DNA from: Spirochaetaceae bacterium
Lineage (GTDB): Bacteria > Spirochaetota > Spirochaetia > Treponematales > Treponemataceae
Assembly: GCA_017618015.1 (NCBI GenBank)
Contig: JAFZVC010000065.1
Span: 1 to 64,000 of the forward strand
Length of the DNA: 64,000 nucleotides
Reading direction: 5' to 3'
Shown: positions 8,116-17,131 of the stretch, piece after piece
Position numbering within the stretch: position 1 is the stretch's first letter
Layout: the number at the start of each line of letters is the position of its first letter
Translations under genes and position numbers: made by a program
The notes under the pieces: generated by a model
The model's database searches: none
What the model was told of the DNA's origin: nothing
Seen by the model: the letters and a program-made list of their open reading frames with translations, nothing else

Positions 8116-10052
8116 GAGACATGCACCGCATCGGACGCTTCTTCAAACGCGCCCGTATACAGCCTGTAATAACGCCCCTTCAGCGCGATAAGCTCGTCGT
8201 GGTTACCACGCTCGATAATCCGCCCATCCTCAAGAACAAGAATCATATCAGCGTTGCGAACCGTAGAAAGCCTGTGCGCAATTACGAAAACGGTACGGTT
8301 CTGCATAAGGCTGTCCATACCTTTTTCAATAAGCGCTTCGGTGCGTGTATCGATGGAGCTTGTCGCCTCGTCAAGGATAAGAACAGGCGGATCTGCTACA
8401 GCTGCGCGTGCAATGGCGAGAAGCTGCCTCTGTCCCTGGCTCAGGTTACCGCCGTCACCAGTGATAACGGTGTCGTATCCCTGCGGCAAATGGCGTATGA
8501 AGTAGTCGGCGTTCGCAAGCTTAGCGGCGGCCTCAACTTCTACAAGGCTCGCGTCCAGCTTTCCAAAACGGATGTTGTCCGCAATCGTTCCTGTAAAAAG
8601 GTGCGTATCCTGCAAAACCATACCGAGTGACCGCCGCAGATCGGCTTTCTTTATCTTCGTTATGTTTATGCCGTCAAACCTGATTTTGCTGCTTCCCTGT
8701 CCGTCTTCTCCCGGCGGTACATCGTAAAAGCGGTTTATCAAGTTCGTTATCGTCGTTTTGCCGGAACCTGTCGAACCTACAAGGGCTATTTTCTGACCGG
8801 GCTTTGCCGTCATCACGATGTCGTGAAGAACAGTTTTCTCCGGCACGTAGCCGAACGTAACATCATCGAACTGGACTTCTCCGGCGAGCGGCGTATACGT
8901 CGTCGTACCGTCCTGATGCGGGTGCTTCCACGCCCACTGTCCTGTCGGGAAAAATGCTTCCGTAACTGTTCCGTCAGGAAGAATGTTCGCATTCACAAGC
9001 GTAACGTAACCGTCATCAACTTCCGGATTCTCGTCGATAAGAGCGAAAATGCGCTCAGCACCCGCAAGCGAGTTGAGGATACCGTTGAGCATCTGAGCCA
9101 TGTTCGTAACAGGCTGAGAGAAGTTTTTCGAGAGCATCAGGAATGACGCTATCGTTCCGATATCAAGACTTCCTGTGATTATCAGCAGAACGCCGGCAAT
9201 CGCCGTGAGCGCATAACTGATGTGGCTCAGGTTGTTCATAAGCGGACCGAGGATGTTCGCAAGCGTGTTGGCGCGTGTACCGGCTTCGCAAAGATTGTCG
9301 TTCAGCACGGCGAAATCTGTCTTTGACTGCTTTTCGCGGCAGAAAACCTTTACGACCTTCTGGCCTTCGATAAGCTCCTCAATGTAGCCGTTGACCTTTC
9401 CCAAGTTCATCTGCTGGTCGCGGAAAGCCTGTGCTGAATGTTTAGCGATAGCACCAGTCAAAGCGACCATTCCGACGATACAAAGGCACACAAGCAGCGT
9501 AAGAAGCGGGCTCAGCGTTAACATCATTATGAACGACACTATAACCGTGAGCGAGTTTGAGAAAAGCTGCGGAAGAGCCTGGCTCAGCATGTCGCGCAGA
9601 GTGTCCGTATCGTTCGTGAAGCGGCTCATAAGCTCGCCGTGCGTGTGCGTGTCGAAGTAGCGCAACGGAAGAGTTTCCAGATGATTAAAAAGTTCCTTGC
9701 GCACACGGTAGAGCGTCCGTGAAGAGATGTGCAGCATTATGCGGTTGTTGGCATACATAACCAACGAGCCGAAAAGATACACGCACACCATTATGATAAG
9801 CAGCGTCACGAAGTTTGATAAATCCGGATGCTCCTGTCCTATAAGCGGGATAATGTAATCGTTAAGAATAGGCTTTAAAAGCGAAGTTCCTAATATCATC
9901 GATCCCGATGAAAAAATGATACAGAAGAAAACGAGTACAAGAAGTCCCTTGTATTCTCCCATATATGATAAAAGACGCTTTATTGTCTTTTTTACGTTCT
10001 TCGGTTTCTGTGTCGGGCGACCGAAACCACCCCTGCCTCCTGGTCCTGGCAT
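8112..10052 (-). CDS. ABC exporter half-transporter, second subunit (canonical ATPase)
   Basis: The 646-residue half-transporter has a Gly-rich N-terminal tail, six membrane helices (about residues 35-345) and a C-terminal ATPase with Walker A GSTGSGKT, signature LSQGQ and Walker B LILDEATSS, all canonical, plus the H-loop IAHRLS. An insertion with VTEAFFPTGQWAWKHP lies before the ATPase. It starts one base inside the stop of the upstream exporter gene (TGATG), so the two subunits are probably made together as a heterodimer of the MdlAB type. The substrate (drug, lipid or peptide) cannot be told. Confidence 0.93.
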   Translation of the reverse strand: MPGPGGRGGFGRPTQKPKNVKKTIKRLLSYMGEYKGLLVLVFFCIIFSSGSMILGTSLLKPILNDYIIPLIGQEHPDLSNFVTLLIIMVCVYLFGSLVMYANNRIMLHISSRTLYRVRKELFNHLETLPLRYFDTHTHGELMSRFTNDTDTLRDMLSQALPQLFSNSLTVIVSFIMMLTLSPLLTLLVCLCIVGMVALTGAIAKHSAQAFRDQQMNLGKVNGYIEELIEGQKVVKVFCREKQSKTDFAVLNDNLCEAGTRANTLANILGPLMNNLSHISYALTAIAGVLLIITGSLDIGTIASFLMLSKNFSQPVTNMAQMLNGILNSLAGAERIFALIDENPEVDDGYVTLVNANILPDGTVTEAFFPTGQWAWKHPHQDGTTTYTPLAGEVQFDDVTFGYVPEKTVLHDIVMTAKPGQKIALVGSTGSGKTTITNLINRFYDVPPGEDGQGSSKIRFDGINITKIKKADLRRSLGMVLQDTHLFTGTIADNIRFGKLDASLVEVEAAAKLANADYFIRHLPQGYDTVITGDGGNLSQGQRQLLAIARAAVADPPVLILDEATSSIDTRTEALIEKGMDSLMQNRTVFVIAHRLSTVRNADMILVLEDGRIIERGNHDELIALKGRYYRLYTGAFEEASDAVHVS

Positions 10053-11818
10053 CAGTCTTCCTCCACCTTATCCATATCGCCGCTGCCTTTAAGCTGCGAC
10101 TCATAAACTTCGCGGTAAATATCACATGATTTCATCAAACTGTCATGTGTTCCTGAATCGATAACGCGTCCTTCATCAAGGATGAATATAACATCTGCGT
10201 CCTTTACAGACGCGACGCGCTGCGCGATGATTATCTTTGTCGTTTCCGGCAAAGACTCGCGCAAAGTCTTTCTGATTGAAGCATCCGTAGCTGTATCAAC
10301 GGCACTCGTGCTGTCATCAAGAATAAGAATCTTAGGCTTTTTAAGAAGCGCACGGGCAATACAAAGACGCTGTTTCTGTCCGCCGGAAACGTTTACGCCT
10401 CCCTGCCCCAGAACAGTTTTGTAGCCTTCCGGGAAAGACGTGATAAACCGGTCCGCACATGCGGCGGCACAGGCTGCCTTAATTTCCTCTTCGGTCGCGT
10501 CCGGGTTTCCCCAACGCAGGTTTTCTTCGATAGTGCCAGTAAAAAGCACGTTTTTCTGAAGAACCATGGAAATGCTTGAACGGAGCGCGTCCAGGTCGTA
10601 TGAGCGCACATCACGACCGCCGACCTCGACAGAGCCGTCAAGAACGTCGTAAAGGCGCGGAATCAGGTGCACAAGCGTTGTTTTAGACGAGCCTGTGCCG
10701 CCGAGCACTCCGACCACAGCTCCTGACGGTATATTAATGTTCACATCACGCAGGACAGCCGTATCGGGGTTCTTGTCGTAACTGAACGACACGTTCTTAA
10801 AGCAAATAGATCCGTCCGCCGGAGGAACAGCCGATTCTGCCGTCTTCGCAGGTGATGTAAGGTCTATCTCTTCATCAAGAACCTCGCAAATACGCTGCAC
10901 TGAAGCGCGCGAAATGTTCAGCATGACGAAAAGCATTGAAATCATCATAAGTGACATAAGGATTTGCGTGAGATACGTTATGAAGCTTATAAGCTCACCT
11001 GTCTGCATATCCCCTACGATTATCATCTTGCCGCCGAACCAAAGAACAGCTATAACGCCAAGATACGTGACAAGCATCATTATCGGTCCGTTAAGAACGA
11101 CGAGTTTTTCCGCGTTCACCTGCAGTTTTCTAAGGTCATCCGCAGTCTTATCGAACTTTTCTTTTTCATGCTCTTCACGTACGAACGCCTTAACAGCCCT
11201 TATTCCGATAAGGTTCTCCTGTACCGCGGCATTAAGCGCATCGTACTTCTTGAACATTTTCTGGAAGCGCGGGAATGTCTTTACCATGATAATTCCGACC
11301 GGAATCGCTATAAACGGAATGCACACAAGGAAAACGAGAGCTAGGCGGCTGTTCATGTAAAATCCCATGACAATCGCGCTTATGAACATGAACGGCGCAC
11401 GGAAGCACATACGCACAATCATTTGGAATGTGTTCTGTACGTTCGTTACGTCGGTCGTAAGACGGGTAACAAGAGAAGCCGTGCTGAATTTATCTACGTT
11501 GCCAAATGAAAAATCCTGAACTTTGTTGAAAAGACGACGACGGAGATTGCGGGAAAAACCGAAAGCAGATACAGCCGCGAACCTGGCAGCAATGCAGCCG
11601 AAGGCGAGCGATAACAACGCGGCTCCAACCATGAGCGCGCCGACTTTTACGACATAACCGACATCACTGTTAGCAATGCCTACGTCAATTATGCGCGCCA
11701 TAATGAGCGGGATAAGAACCTCAAGAAGGACTTCTCCCATTATGGACAGGGGAGCGACAACCGTGGCTGTCTTATACTTTTTTTCCATCCCCTGCATTAG
11801 TTTATTAATAACGGACAT
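10052..11818 (-). CDS. ABC exporter half-transporter, first subunit (degenerate ATPase)
   Basis: The 588-residue protein has six membrane helices and a C-terminal ATPase. Compared with its partner the ATPase is altered: Walker A reads GGTGSSKT, with Ser in place of the Gly before Lys, and Walker B is followed by Asp (LILDDSTS) where the catalytic Glu belongs. The signature VSGGQ is intact. This asymmetry is normal for heterodimeric exporters with one consensus and one degenerate site. Its promoter places the -10 box 6 nt before the ATG, so it may be leaderless. It is translationally linked to the downstream partner. Confidence 0.93.
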   Translation of the reverse strand: MSVINKLMQGMEKKYKTATVVAPLSIMGEVLLEVLIPLIMARIIDVGIANSDVGYVVKVGALMVGAALLSLAFGCIAARFAAVSAFGFSRNLRRRLFNKVQDFSFGNVDKFSTASLVTRLTTDVTNVQNTFQMIVRMCFRAPFMFISAIVMGFYMNSRLALVFLVCIPFIAIPVGIIMVKTFPRFQKMFKKYDALNAAVQENLIGIRAVKAFVREEHEKEKFDKTADDLRKLQVNAEKLVVLNGPIMMLVTYLGVIAVLWFGGKMIIVGDMQTGELISFITYLTQILMSLMMISMLFVMLNISRASVQRICEVLDEEIDLTSPAKTAESAVPPADGSICFKNVSFSYDKNPDTAVLRDVNINIPSGAVVGVLGGTGSSKTTLVHLIPRLYDVLDGSVEVGGRDVRSYDLDALRSSISMVLQKNVLFTGTIEENLRWGNPDATEEEIKAACAAACADRFITSFPEGYKTVLGQGGVNVSGGQKQRLCIARALLKKPKILILDDSTSAVDTATDASIRKTLRESLPETTKIIIAQRVASVKDADVIFILDEGRVIDSGTHDSLMKSCDIYREVYESQLKGSGDMDKVEED

Positions 11819-11824
11819 AATTTA

Positions 11825-11853
11825 AATATCACAACATATTTGTAATATGTCAA
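11825..11853 (-). promoter_or_regulatory. Promoter, leaderless type, of the ABC exporter operon
   Basis: On the minus strand a perfect TTGACA (11853-11848), 17 bp, GATATT (11830-11825), then TAAATT and the ATG at 11818. No Shine-Dalgarno sequence fits between them. Confidence 0.6.
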
Positions 11854-11898
11854 GCAACTTATCGTAGCACTGATACATCATATAAGATGTCCGTTAGA

Positions 11899-13623
11899 CT
11901 AAACGAGTTTTACGGCCTCTTCAGGTGGAATCGGCTTGCCCCAGATAAAGCCCTGAATGTAATCGCAGCCCATTTTGCGCAGGGTTTCAAGCTGCTCGGG
12001 CTGTTCTACGCCTTCAGAAATAACCTTGAGGTTCAGAATATGCCCAATGGAAACAATAGACGCGACGTACTGTTTAGAAGATTCGCTCGTGTTCATTACG
12101 TCTATAAACGATTTGTCTATCTTGAGCATATCCGATGGAAGCTTGTTCAAGTAATTCAATGATGAATAGCCTGTTCCAAAATCGTCTATCGCGACCTTTA
12201 TGCCAAGCGCCTTGATTTCGTTTATGCGGCGCAAAGCTTTTTCGGCAGAATCGACCATTATGGACTCTGTAATCTCAAGCTCAAGGCGATTGGCGGGAAC
12301 ACCGCTAGATTTAATCACGTCTTTGATTTCTTCAATAAAACCGTTCTTCATCATATGACGGACGGAGACATTGAAGCTTACTGTGATATCAGAATTGCCT
12401 TTTTCAATCACATCCGCCAAAAATGCGACAGCCTGCCTGAAAACGCACATATCAACACGGTCAATAAGCCCTGTTTTTTCCGCAACAGGAATAAAATCAG
12501 CCGGACTGATAAAAGCACCGACTGCGTCTTTCATGCGGGCAAGAGCTTCGAATCCGCGCAGTTTATGATCCATATCATACTGTGGTTGCAAATAGAAGAA
12601 AATCGAATCGTTCTTCAAAGCCGTACGGATTTTCCGCTCCATCTCTATGTAACGCTCCGGTTCCCAGAAAGCCGGTGTAAAGCGGAGAATGCAATTGCTT
12701 AATCCCTGGCGTTTAACAGCATGTACAGCTGCATCCGCACAAGAAAGAAGAGGTGCGCCAACATTAGCGTCCGTCGGGTATTTCGCATAGCCGAAAGCCG
12801 CCGTAATATAATGGTCGCAGTCATCTATCGTGATGATTTTTTCAAGTTCGTTTCTATACGCATTAATCGTTTCGATAATGTCGTTGTTATCGTCGTATCC
12901 CAAGCTAACAATGGCAAATTCATCGCCACCGATGCGCGCCACAAAATCGACAGTTTTTGTCCGTCTGGAATCCGCAAGTGCCTTCCAGCGGGAAGCAATT
13001 TCCACGAGTATCTTGTTTCCAACTTCATGACCCATCGTGTCGTTTATGCTCTTAAAACCGTTGAGATCAACAGATATAACAGTGAAATTCGTTTTGCTCT
13101 TAACAAAATCGCTTATAAGCTCAGTACATGCAAAACGGTTAGGAAGCCCCGTAAGAGTGTCAGTTACAGCCTGCTGCCTGATTTTTTCCTGATATTTCCC
13201 AATTATACTGTTATTAACAAAGATGATGAGAACAACGCATATCATGCTTATATTCGTAAAGAAACCGGGAATACTTGCATTTGTGTGGCGTACAAAAAAA
13301 CTAACCAGAATTATTGGAAACTGAATTCCAAGAATTATGAGAGTTGTCACAAAGCCCCTTTTTTTGTAGAACACAGCCAAAAATATTATGCAGATATTTT
13401 CAAGCAAAGAGACAACGCCAGTAAAAGTTGTAACAGGAACTTCATTGCCGAATAAAACAATAACGGCTTCACTTCTTGCGACAACTGTAATGAGAAATTC
13501 CAAAACAAAGAAAAGAACGATGAGTGAAACAAACGCAACCAATGACGGTTGTTTTCCAAGAGAAAGATTATTCAGAATCTTGTTCATTCTGTTACCGGAA
13601 AAAAGTAATTTGTCTTTCTTCAT
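11899..13623 (-). CDS. Membrane GGDEF-EAL cyclic-di-GMP enzyme
   Basis: The 574-residue protein has several membrane helices in the first 140 residues, then a diguanylate cyclase domain with TLTGLPNR and an intact GGDEF at 232-236, and a phosphodiesterase domain with EAL at 359-361, ELEITES, IDDFGTGYSSL, KIDKSF and EGVE(Q). Both active sites look intact. The allosteric RxxD site before GGDEF is absent (KTVD), so product inhibition may be missing. No periplasmic sensor domain is obvious, although the helix-rich N-terminus could itself sense. A GAGGG ribosome site supports this start. Activity direction cannot be told from sequence. Confidence 0.93.
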   Translation of the reverse strand: MKKDKLLFSGNRMNKILNNLSLGKQPSLVAFVSLIVLFFVLEFLITVVARSEAVIVLFGNEVPVTTFTGVVSLLENICIIFLAVFYKKRGFVTTLIILGIQFPIILVSFFVRHTNASIPGFFTNISMICVVLIIFVNNSIIGKYQEKIRQQAVTDTLTGLPNRFACTELISDFVKSKTNFTVISVDLNGFKSINDTMGHEVGNKILVEIASRWKALADSRRTKTVDFVARIGGDEFAIVSLGYDDNNDIIETINAYRNELEKIITIDDCDHYITAAFGYAKYPTDANVGAPLLSCADAAVHAVKRQGLSNCILRFTPAFWEPERYIEMERKIRTALKNDSIFFYLQPQYDMDHKLRGFEALARMKDAVGAFISPADFIPVAEKTGLIDRVDMCVFRQAVAFLADVIEKGNSDITVSFNVSVRHMMKNGFIEEIKDVIKSSGVPANRLELEITESIMVDSAEKALRRINEIKALGIKVAIDDFGTGYSSLNYLNKLPSDMLKIDKSFIDVMNTSESSKQYVASIVSIGHILNLKVISEGVEQPEQLETLRKMGCDYIQGFIWGKPIPPEEAVKLV

Positions 13624-13758
13624 CAGCCACCCTCATGTTATATCAAACGTCGATTGACGAATCTCTAAATTTAAAGTTTTTAGAGATATTTAATATTTAT
13701 TTTAACACACATATTCTGATACGCAACGAATTTATCCTTTTTTTGCGCATTATTTTAC

Positions 13759-13794
13759 AAAAAAAAACCGAAGGCACTTTTCCGTACCTTCGGC
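13759..13794 (-). terminator. htrA terminator
   Basis: On the minus strand the stem CCGAAGGTAC/GTGCCTTCGG (one mismatch) is followed by nine T residues, 35 bp after the htrA stop. Confidence 0.9.
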
Positions 13795-13828
13795 TTTCTA
13801 ACGGCGTTTTTGCCGCAGCTAATTCAGG

Positions 13829-15319
13829 CTAAAACTTGAACTTCTGTGTCGAAAGCTCGCGTCCGTCCGCGTACAAGTCGAACCAAACTTCCTTAGAAGT
13901 GTTCTCCGCAAGGGCTGCGTAGAACTCGCCAACGGTCGTAACTTTCTTTCCGTTCACAGCTGTGATTATATCGCCAGCCTGCAACCGGAGAAGTGCCGCC
14001 GGGCTCTTTGACTGAACGCTTGTGACAACGACACCCTGCACTTTCTCGTCGGTAAGCTTAATCTGCTTGCGCATATCCTCGTCAAGCGGAGCTGCTATGA
14101 AGCCTGGCCACAGTTTTGAGCTGTCGTTGACGACTGCGTTCTCGCGTGAATCAATCTTAACATCGAGCGAGATTTGCTTGCCGTTACGAATAACCTTGAA
14201 CTTGGCAATTTCGCCAGCCTGAAGGTCGCCGACCTCGCGCACAAGCTGGTCAGTATCTTTCTGCGCCTTGCCGTTAAGCTCGATGATGTAGTCGCCCGGC
14301 TTAAGTCCAGCTTTAGCTGCCGGAGAGTCGAGGTATACACTGTTGATGAACGAGCCGTTCTTTCCTTCAAGACCGAGTGACTTCGCGAACTCGTCCGTAA
14401 TGCTGCTGAGCGAAACGCCGAGCCAACCGTAAGAAATCTTTCCGTTGTTGATAAAGTCGTCAATAGCGCGGCTTACGTTGTTTATCGGGTTACTGAAACC
14501 AATACCCTGTGAGCCGCCGGACTGCGACGCAATCCATGTGTTGATGCCGATTATCTCGCCGTAAATGTTTACGAGAGGACCGCCAGAGTTACCCTGGTTG
14601 ATCGCCGCATCCGTCTGGATGAAGTCGCTTATGTTACCGATATCACTTCCTGTGCGTCCGAGCGCGCTCACAATACCCTGCGTTACAGAAGACGTGTAGC
14701 CGAGCGGCGCACCCATCGCGAAGCAGATGTCGCCAACGTGAACTGTGTCAGAATCACCGAGCTTTGCGACAGTAATCGTATTGTCATCAGACTCGAAAGA
14801 AACGAGCGCGATATCCTTTCTGTCGTCAGTTCCAACAAGCTTTCCTTCGAACTCCCTGCCGTCGTTAAGCTTAATCGTTATCTCTGTTGCTTCGCCTGCG
14901 ACATGGTCATTCGTAAGCACATAGTACGTATTGCCGTTTTTCCGTACGATTACGCCGGAACCAAGTCCGGACTGCTTGTACTCACGCTTCTGGTTTGAAG
15001 AATCCTCGTCACCGAAGTTAAAGAAATAATAGAACGGATTCGTATTGCTTACGCTCTGTTCAATAACTTCAACAACATCGACTTCTACGACACTGGGAAG
15101 AACCTGCTCACAGACAGATCTGTAAACTGTCTGAAGCGACTCTACGACAGAAAGAGGCTCTGCCGGGATAGTAACGGCTGGGCTTGTATCTGCAAAGATA
15201 GTTCCGGCAGATACAACGTTCGCCGTAGAACTGTCTTTAGTACATGAGAAAGAAAACAGCACAAAGGCTACCGTCACTGCCAACGCAAATCCTAATAAAC
15301 GCTTTGTCCACAGTTTCAT
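13829..15319 (-). CDS. htrA: HtrA/DegP-type periplasmic serine protease (lipoprotein)
   Basis: The 496-residue protein has a signal sequence with lipobox FSFSC at about 22-26, so it is likely membrane-tethered. The trypsin-like domain carries the triad His139 (TNDHVAG), Asp169 (DRKDIALVS) and Ser245 (QGNSGGPLV). Two PDZ domains follow (about 300-390 and 410-490), with GWLGVSL and GVVVTSV carboxylate loops. The order protease-PDZ-PDZ is that of DegP/DegQ, which degrade or refold damaged envelope proteins. It has an AAGGAGATG ribosome site and a strong terminator, and appears monocistronic. Confidence 0.95.
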   Translation of the reverse strand: MKLWTKRLLGFALAVTVAFVLFSFSCTKDSSTANVVSAGTIFADTSPAVTIPAEPLSVVESLQTVYRSVCEQVLPSVVEVDVVEVIEQSVSNTNPFYYFFNFGDEDSSNQKREYKQSGLGSGVIVRKNGNTYYVLTNDHVAGEATEITIKLNDGREFEGKLVGTDDRKDIALVSFESDDNTITVAKLGDSDTVHVGDICFAMGAPLGYTSSVTQGIVSALGRTGSDIGNISDFIQTDAAINQGNSGGPLVNIYGEIIGINTWIASQSGGSQGIGFSNPINNVSRAIDDFINNGKISYGWLGVSLSSITDEFAKSLGLEGKNGSFINSVYLDSPAAKAGLKPGDYIIELNGKAQKDTDQLVREVGDLQAGEIAKFKVIRNGKQISLDVKIDSRENAVVNDSSKLWPGFIAAPLDEDMRKQIKLTDEKVQGVVVTSVQSKSPAALLRLQAGDIITAVNGKKVTTVGEFYAALAENTSKEVWFDLYADGRELSTQKFKF

Positions 15320-15536
15320 AATTACATCTCCTTAGAAATCTAAGTGTTTCATCGGCTCAATCGAATACACCGAACGGACTTTCAAGAGCGACAATCGAAA
15401 TGTCCCTTCTCTTTTCAAGTCATAACTAAATGTATAAACGAACCCTTGAAACAATCTTAAAATAATAATTTTTTCGCAAAACGTCATCTTTTAATGACAA
15501 AATTTAAAAAACGGAGATAGACAACTGGTTACAGAA

Positions 15537-15569
15537 AATTACATTTTCGCGAGGATTGCGTCGAATTGC
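15537..15569. repeat. 33-bp direct repeat, left copy
   Basis: A 33-bp sequence (contains TTTTCGCGAGGATTGCGTCG) identical to 16554-16586. Flanking bases differ on both sides. On the minus strand it encodes QFDAILAKM followed by a stop. Confidence 0.9.
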
Positions 15570-15578
15570 ATAGTACGA

Positions 15579-15800
15579 TTACAAATATTCTTCAACAAGC
15601 AACTTGTAATCCAGATACTGTATGTCATATTTTCCTTGATGGATATATTCACAAAGTCTGCTGTTATAATAAGTATCCATCGCTTCTTGCACAGGAATAT
15701 GACGAAAAGAAGAAAGATATGTGATAATAGAATTGTCCAGTTCTTGCAGATATTGTTTTTCAAGCACTTCTGGATTTGTTTGTTTCATCGTATCAGACAT
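15579..15800 (-). CDS. Small hypothetical protein, third gene of the DUF3791/DUF3990 module
   Basis: The 73-residue acidic protein (MSDTMKQTNPEVLEKQYLQE) is helical, with no domain that I can name confidently. It has a GAGGTG ribosome site and overlaps the stop of the DUF3990 gene by 8 bp, so the three genes 15579-16502 form one tightly packed unit. Its length and acidity fit an antitoxin-like partner, which is inference from context. The left copy of the 33-bp repeat starts 10 bp after its stop codon. Confidence 0.7.
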   Translation of the reverse strand: MSDTMKQTNPEVLEKQYLQELDNSIITYLSSFRHIPVQEAMDTYYNSRLCEYIHQGKYDIQYLDYKLLVEEYL

Positions 15801-16281
15801 TATTCACCTCATAATAAGAAATAAAATGAAGCTTTGCGTCTAAAACTTCCTGATTCACAAAACAAATCTGATTGGTCTGCTTATAAAACCGAAGCTCGTC
15901 CAAAGTACGCTGAACATCCCAAATTCCTTTGAAATACATATCGACACACTTGAATACGGCATCATCAGCAACTGCTCCAGAAATTACATCATAGGTTTTA
16001 TAGATTTCTTCACCACGCCTACATTTGCTGACAAAATCAAGCCACTCTCTTGTATATCCAGAAAAATCCAAGTGTTTTGTTCCACTTAAATCGTCCATCT
16101 CATATACATTTACAATTCCGCTTTTACATTGAGGGGAAAAAAGCTTTTTACGGAATGCCCATTTTTCTGCTTGTTGCTTCAGCGTAGTTGTGTAGAATCC
16201 TTTCCCGAAATCAAGATATTTCTTTGACATTTTGATATCAGGCTTTTTAACAATAAAAGTAGAGCCATGATAAACAGTCAT
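15793..16281 (-). CDS. DUF3990 family protein (putative ADP-ribosyltransferase-like toxin)
   Basis: The 162-residue protein starts MTVYHGSTFIVKKPD and continues with DFGKGFYTTTLKQQAEKWAF, the core of DUF3990 proteins. The YHGS and FG.GFYTT elements recall the NAD-binding core of ADP-ribosyltransferase folds (H-Y type), an assignment by resemblance. ATG 16281 overlaps the stop of the DUF3791 gene (ATGA), which sets the start; a longer frame reaching 16365 would run through the upstream gene. DUF3990 is regularly found with DUF3791, and a toxin-antitoxin role is likely but not shown here. Confidence 0.75.
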   Translation of the reverse strand: MTVYHGSTFIVKKPDIKMSKKYLDFGKGFYTTTLKQQAEKWAFRKKLFSPQCKSGIVNVYEMDDLSGTKHLDFSGYTREWLDFVSKCRRGEEIYKTYDVISGAVADDAVFKCVDMYFKGIWDVQRTLDELRFYKQTNQICFVNQEVLDAKLHFISYYEVNNV

Positions 16282-16502
16282 AACGTGACTCCGCGCAACT
16301 TTGCATACTCTTGCAAATCTTCCATTAAGTATTCTGCACCTTGTGTATGAAGTACATCGTAACAAGGTATGATGTAGTCAGAAATTGCGTTTACCATTTT
16401 TAGCTTACGATATATAGAAGAAACAGATTCCCCTAATTTGTCTGCAAGATGATTAATGAGAAAAACCGTGAAATAGAGAGCTTGTGCTTCTTCTTTTGCC
16501 AT
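16278..16502 (-). CDS. DUF3791 family protein
   Basis: The 74-residue protein has the helical layout of DUF3791 (FTVFLINHLADKLGESVSSIYRKLK then a ...ISDYIIPCYDVLHTQG segment). It is the first gene of the three-gene unit and is followed by a 4-bp overlap with DUF3990. It is probably the antitoxin or regulator of the pair and may bind the palindrome over its own promoter; both points are inference. The ATG lies 6 nt behind a -10 box and lacks a ribosome site. Confidence 0.75.
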   Translation of the reverse strand: MAKEEAQALYFTVFLINHLADKLGESVSSIYRKLKMVNAISDYIIPCYDVLHTQGAEYLMEDLQEYAKLRGVTL

Positions 16503-16508
16503 AAAGAT

Positions 16509-16549
16509 ATTCTAGCATATCTTCTGTGAATTGTAACTACTTCACAGAA
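16509..16549 (-). promoter_or_regulatory. Promoter and palindromic operator of the DUF3791 module
   Basis: On the minus strand TTACAA (16536-16531), 16 bp, TAGAAT (16514-16509) and then 6 nt to the ATG. A 9-bp inverted repeat TTCTGTGAA-N10-TTCACAGAA (16522-16549) encloses the -35 box, as expected for autoregulation. Confidence 0.55.
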
Positions 16550-16553
16550 GCGT

Positions 16554-16586
16554 AATTACATTTTCGCGAGGATTGCGTCGAATTGC
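16554..16586. repeat. 33-bp direct repeat, right copy
   Basis: Identical to 15537-15569. Here the minus-strand reading QFDAILAKM-stop continues a longer open frame upstream (see 16556-16684), whereas in the left copy it does not. Confidence 0.9.
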
Positions 16587-16684
16587 GATTTCAGGGATTT
16601 TTTTATTTCAAGCTTGTTTATTGCAGAATCGCGGATAAAACGCCTGTATTCAAACTTCTGCCAGTGCCTTGTCCACCGCTTCTT
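16556..16684 (-). pseudogene. Possible 3' remnant of a protein gene ending in the 33-bp repeat
   Basis: A 42-codon open frame without a start reads, near its end, RFIRDSAINKLEIKKSL and then KSQFDAILAKM before the stop. It looks like the C-terminus of a real protein, with an amphipathic helix, but overlaps the end of the XRE gene in another frame. I cannot name the parent family. The sequence could also be chance; conservation of this frame elsewhere would decide. Confidence 0.3.
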
Positions 16685-16967
16685 TTACTTGTGCCACTAC
16701 TTTTTTTGTGATTACCTCGTAGGCTGTTTTTGTTGTCGTGTTTTCCGCCGCAGAAGGGATAAAAAGCTCGTGAACATCAACATCAAGCGCATTCGCCAGC
16801 TTTACAAGAGTTCCTTTTGTTAGCCACCGGCGGCGGCCTTCTATGTCGTTCATCATCTGCCGTGAGATGTCGGCTTTATCTGCCAGTTTTTCCTGGGAAA
16901 GCCCGATTTTCTTGCGTAAATAGCGGATGTTATCAATAACCCGCGTCTGTAATTCCTCTTCTGTCAT
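16650..16967 (-). CDS. XRE-family helix-turn-helix regulator
   Basis: The 105-residue protein carries a Cro/CI-type helix-turn-helix at about 10-65 (RYLRKKIGLSQEKLADKADISRQMMNDIEGRRR) and a C-terminal tail of about 40 residues ending in KEAVDKALAEV. The domain binds DNA and usually dimerises. ATG 16967 is preferred over the in-frame TTG at 16985, which would add six residues. The gene diverges from the 17132 lipoprotein and stands immediately outside the right 33-bp repeat. Its target is unknown. Confidence 0.85.
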   Translation of the reverse strand: MTEEELQTRVIDNIRYLRKKIGLSQEKLADKADISRQMMNDIEGRRRWLTKGTLVKLANALDVDVHELFIPSAAENTTTKTAYEVITKKVVAQVKEAVDKALAEV

Positions 16968-17131
16968 ATTAATAACTTTACGCAAGATTTTCTAAATTAT
17001 TACTTGCAAATTGTTATCTTTTGACTATAAACTGTAAATATACTGCAAGTATTTTCTTAAAAAATCCTTGCACTTTCAGGCTAAAAAGTGAATGTAATAG
17101 TTTTTATCTCTTTGATGAAGGAGTTATTGAT

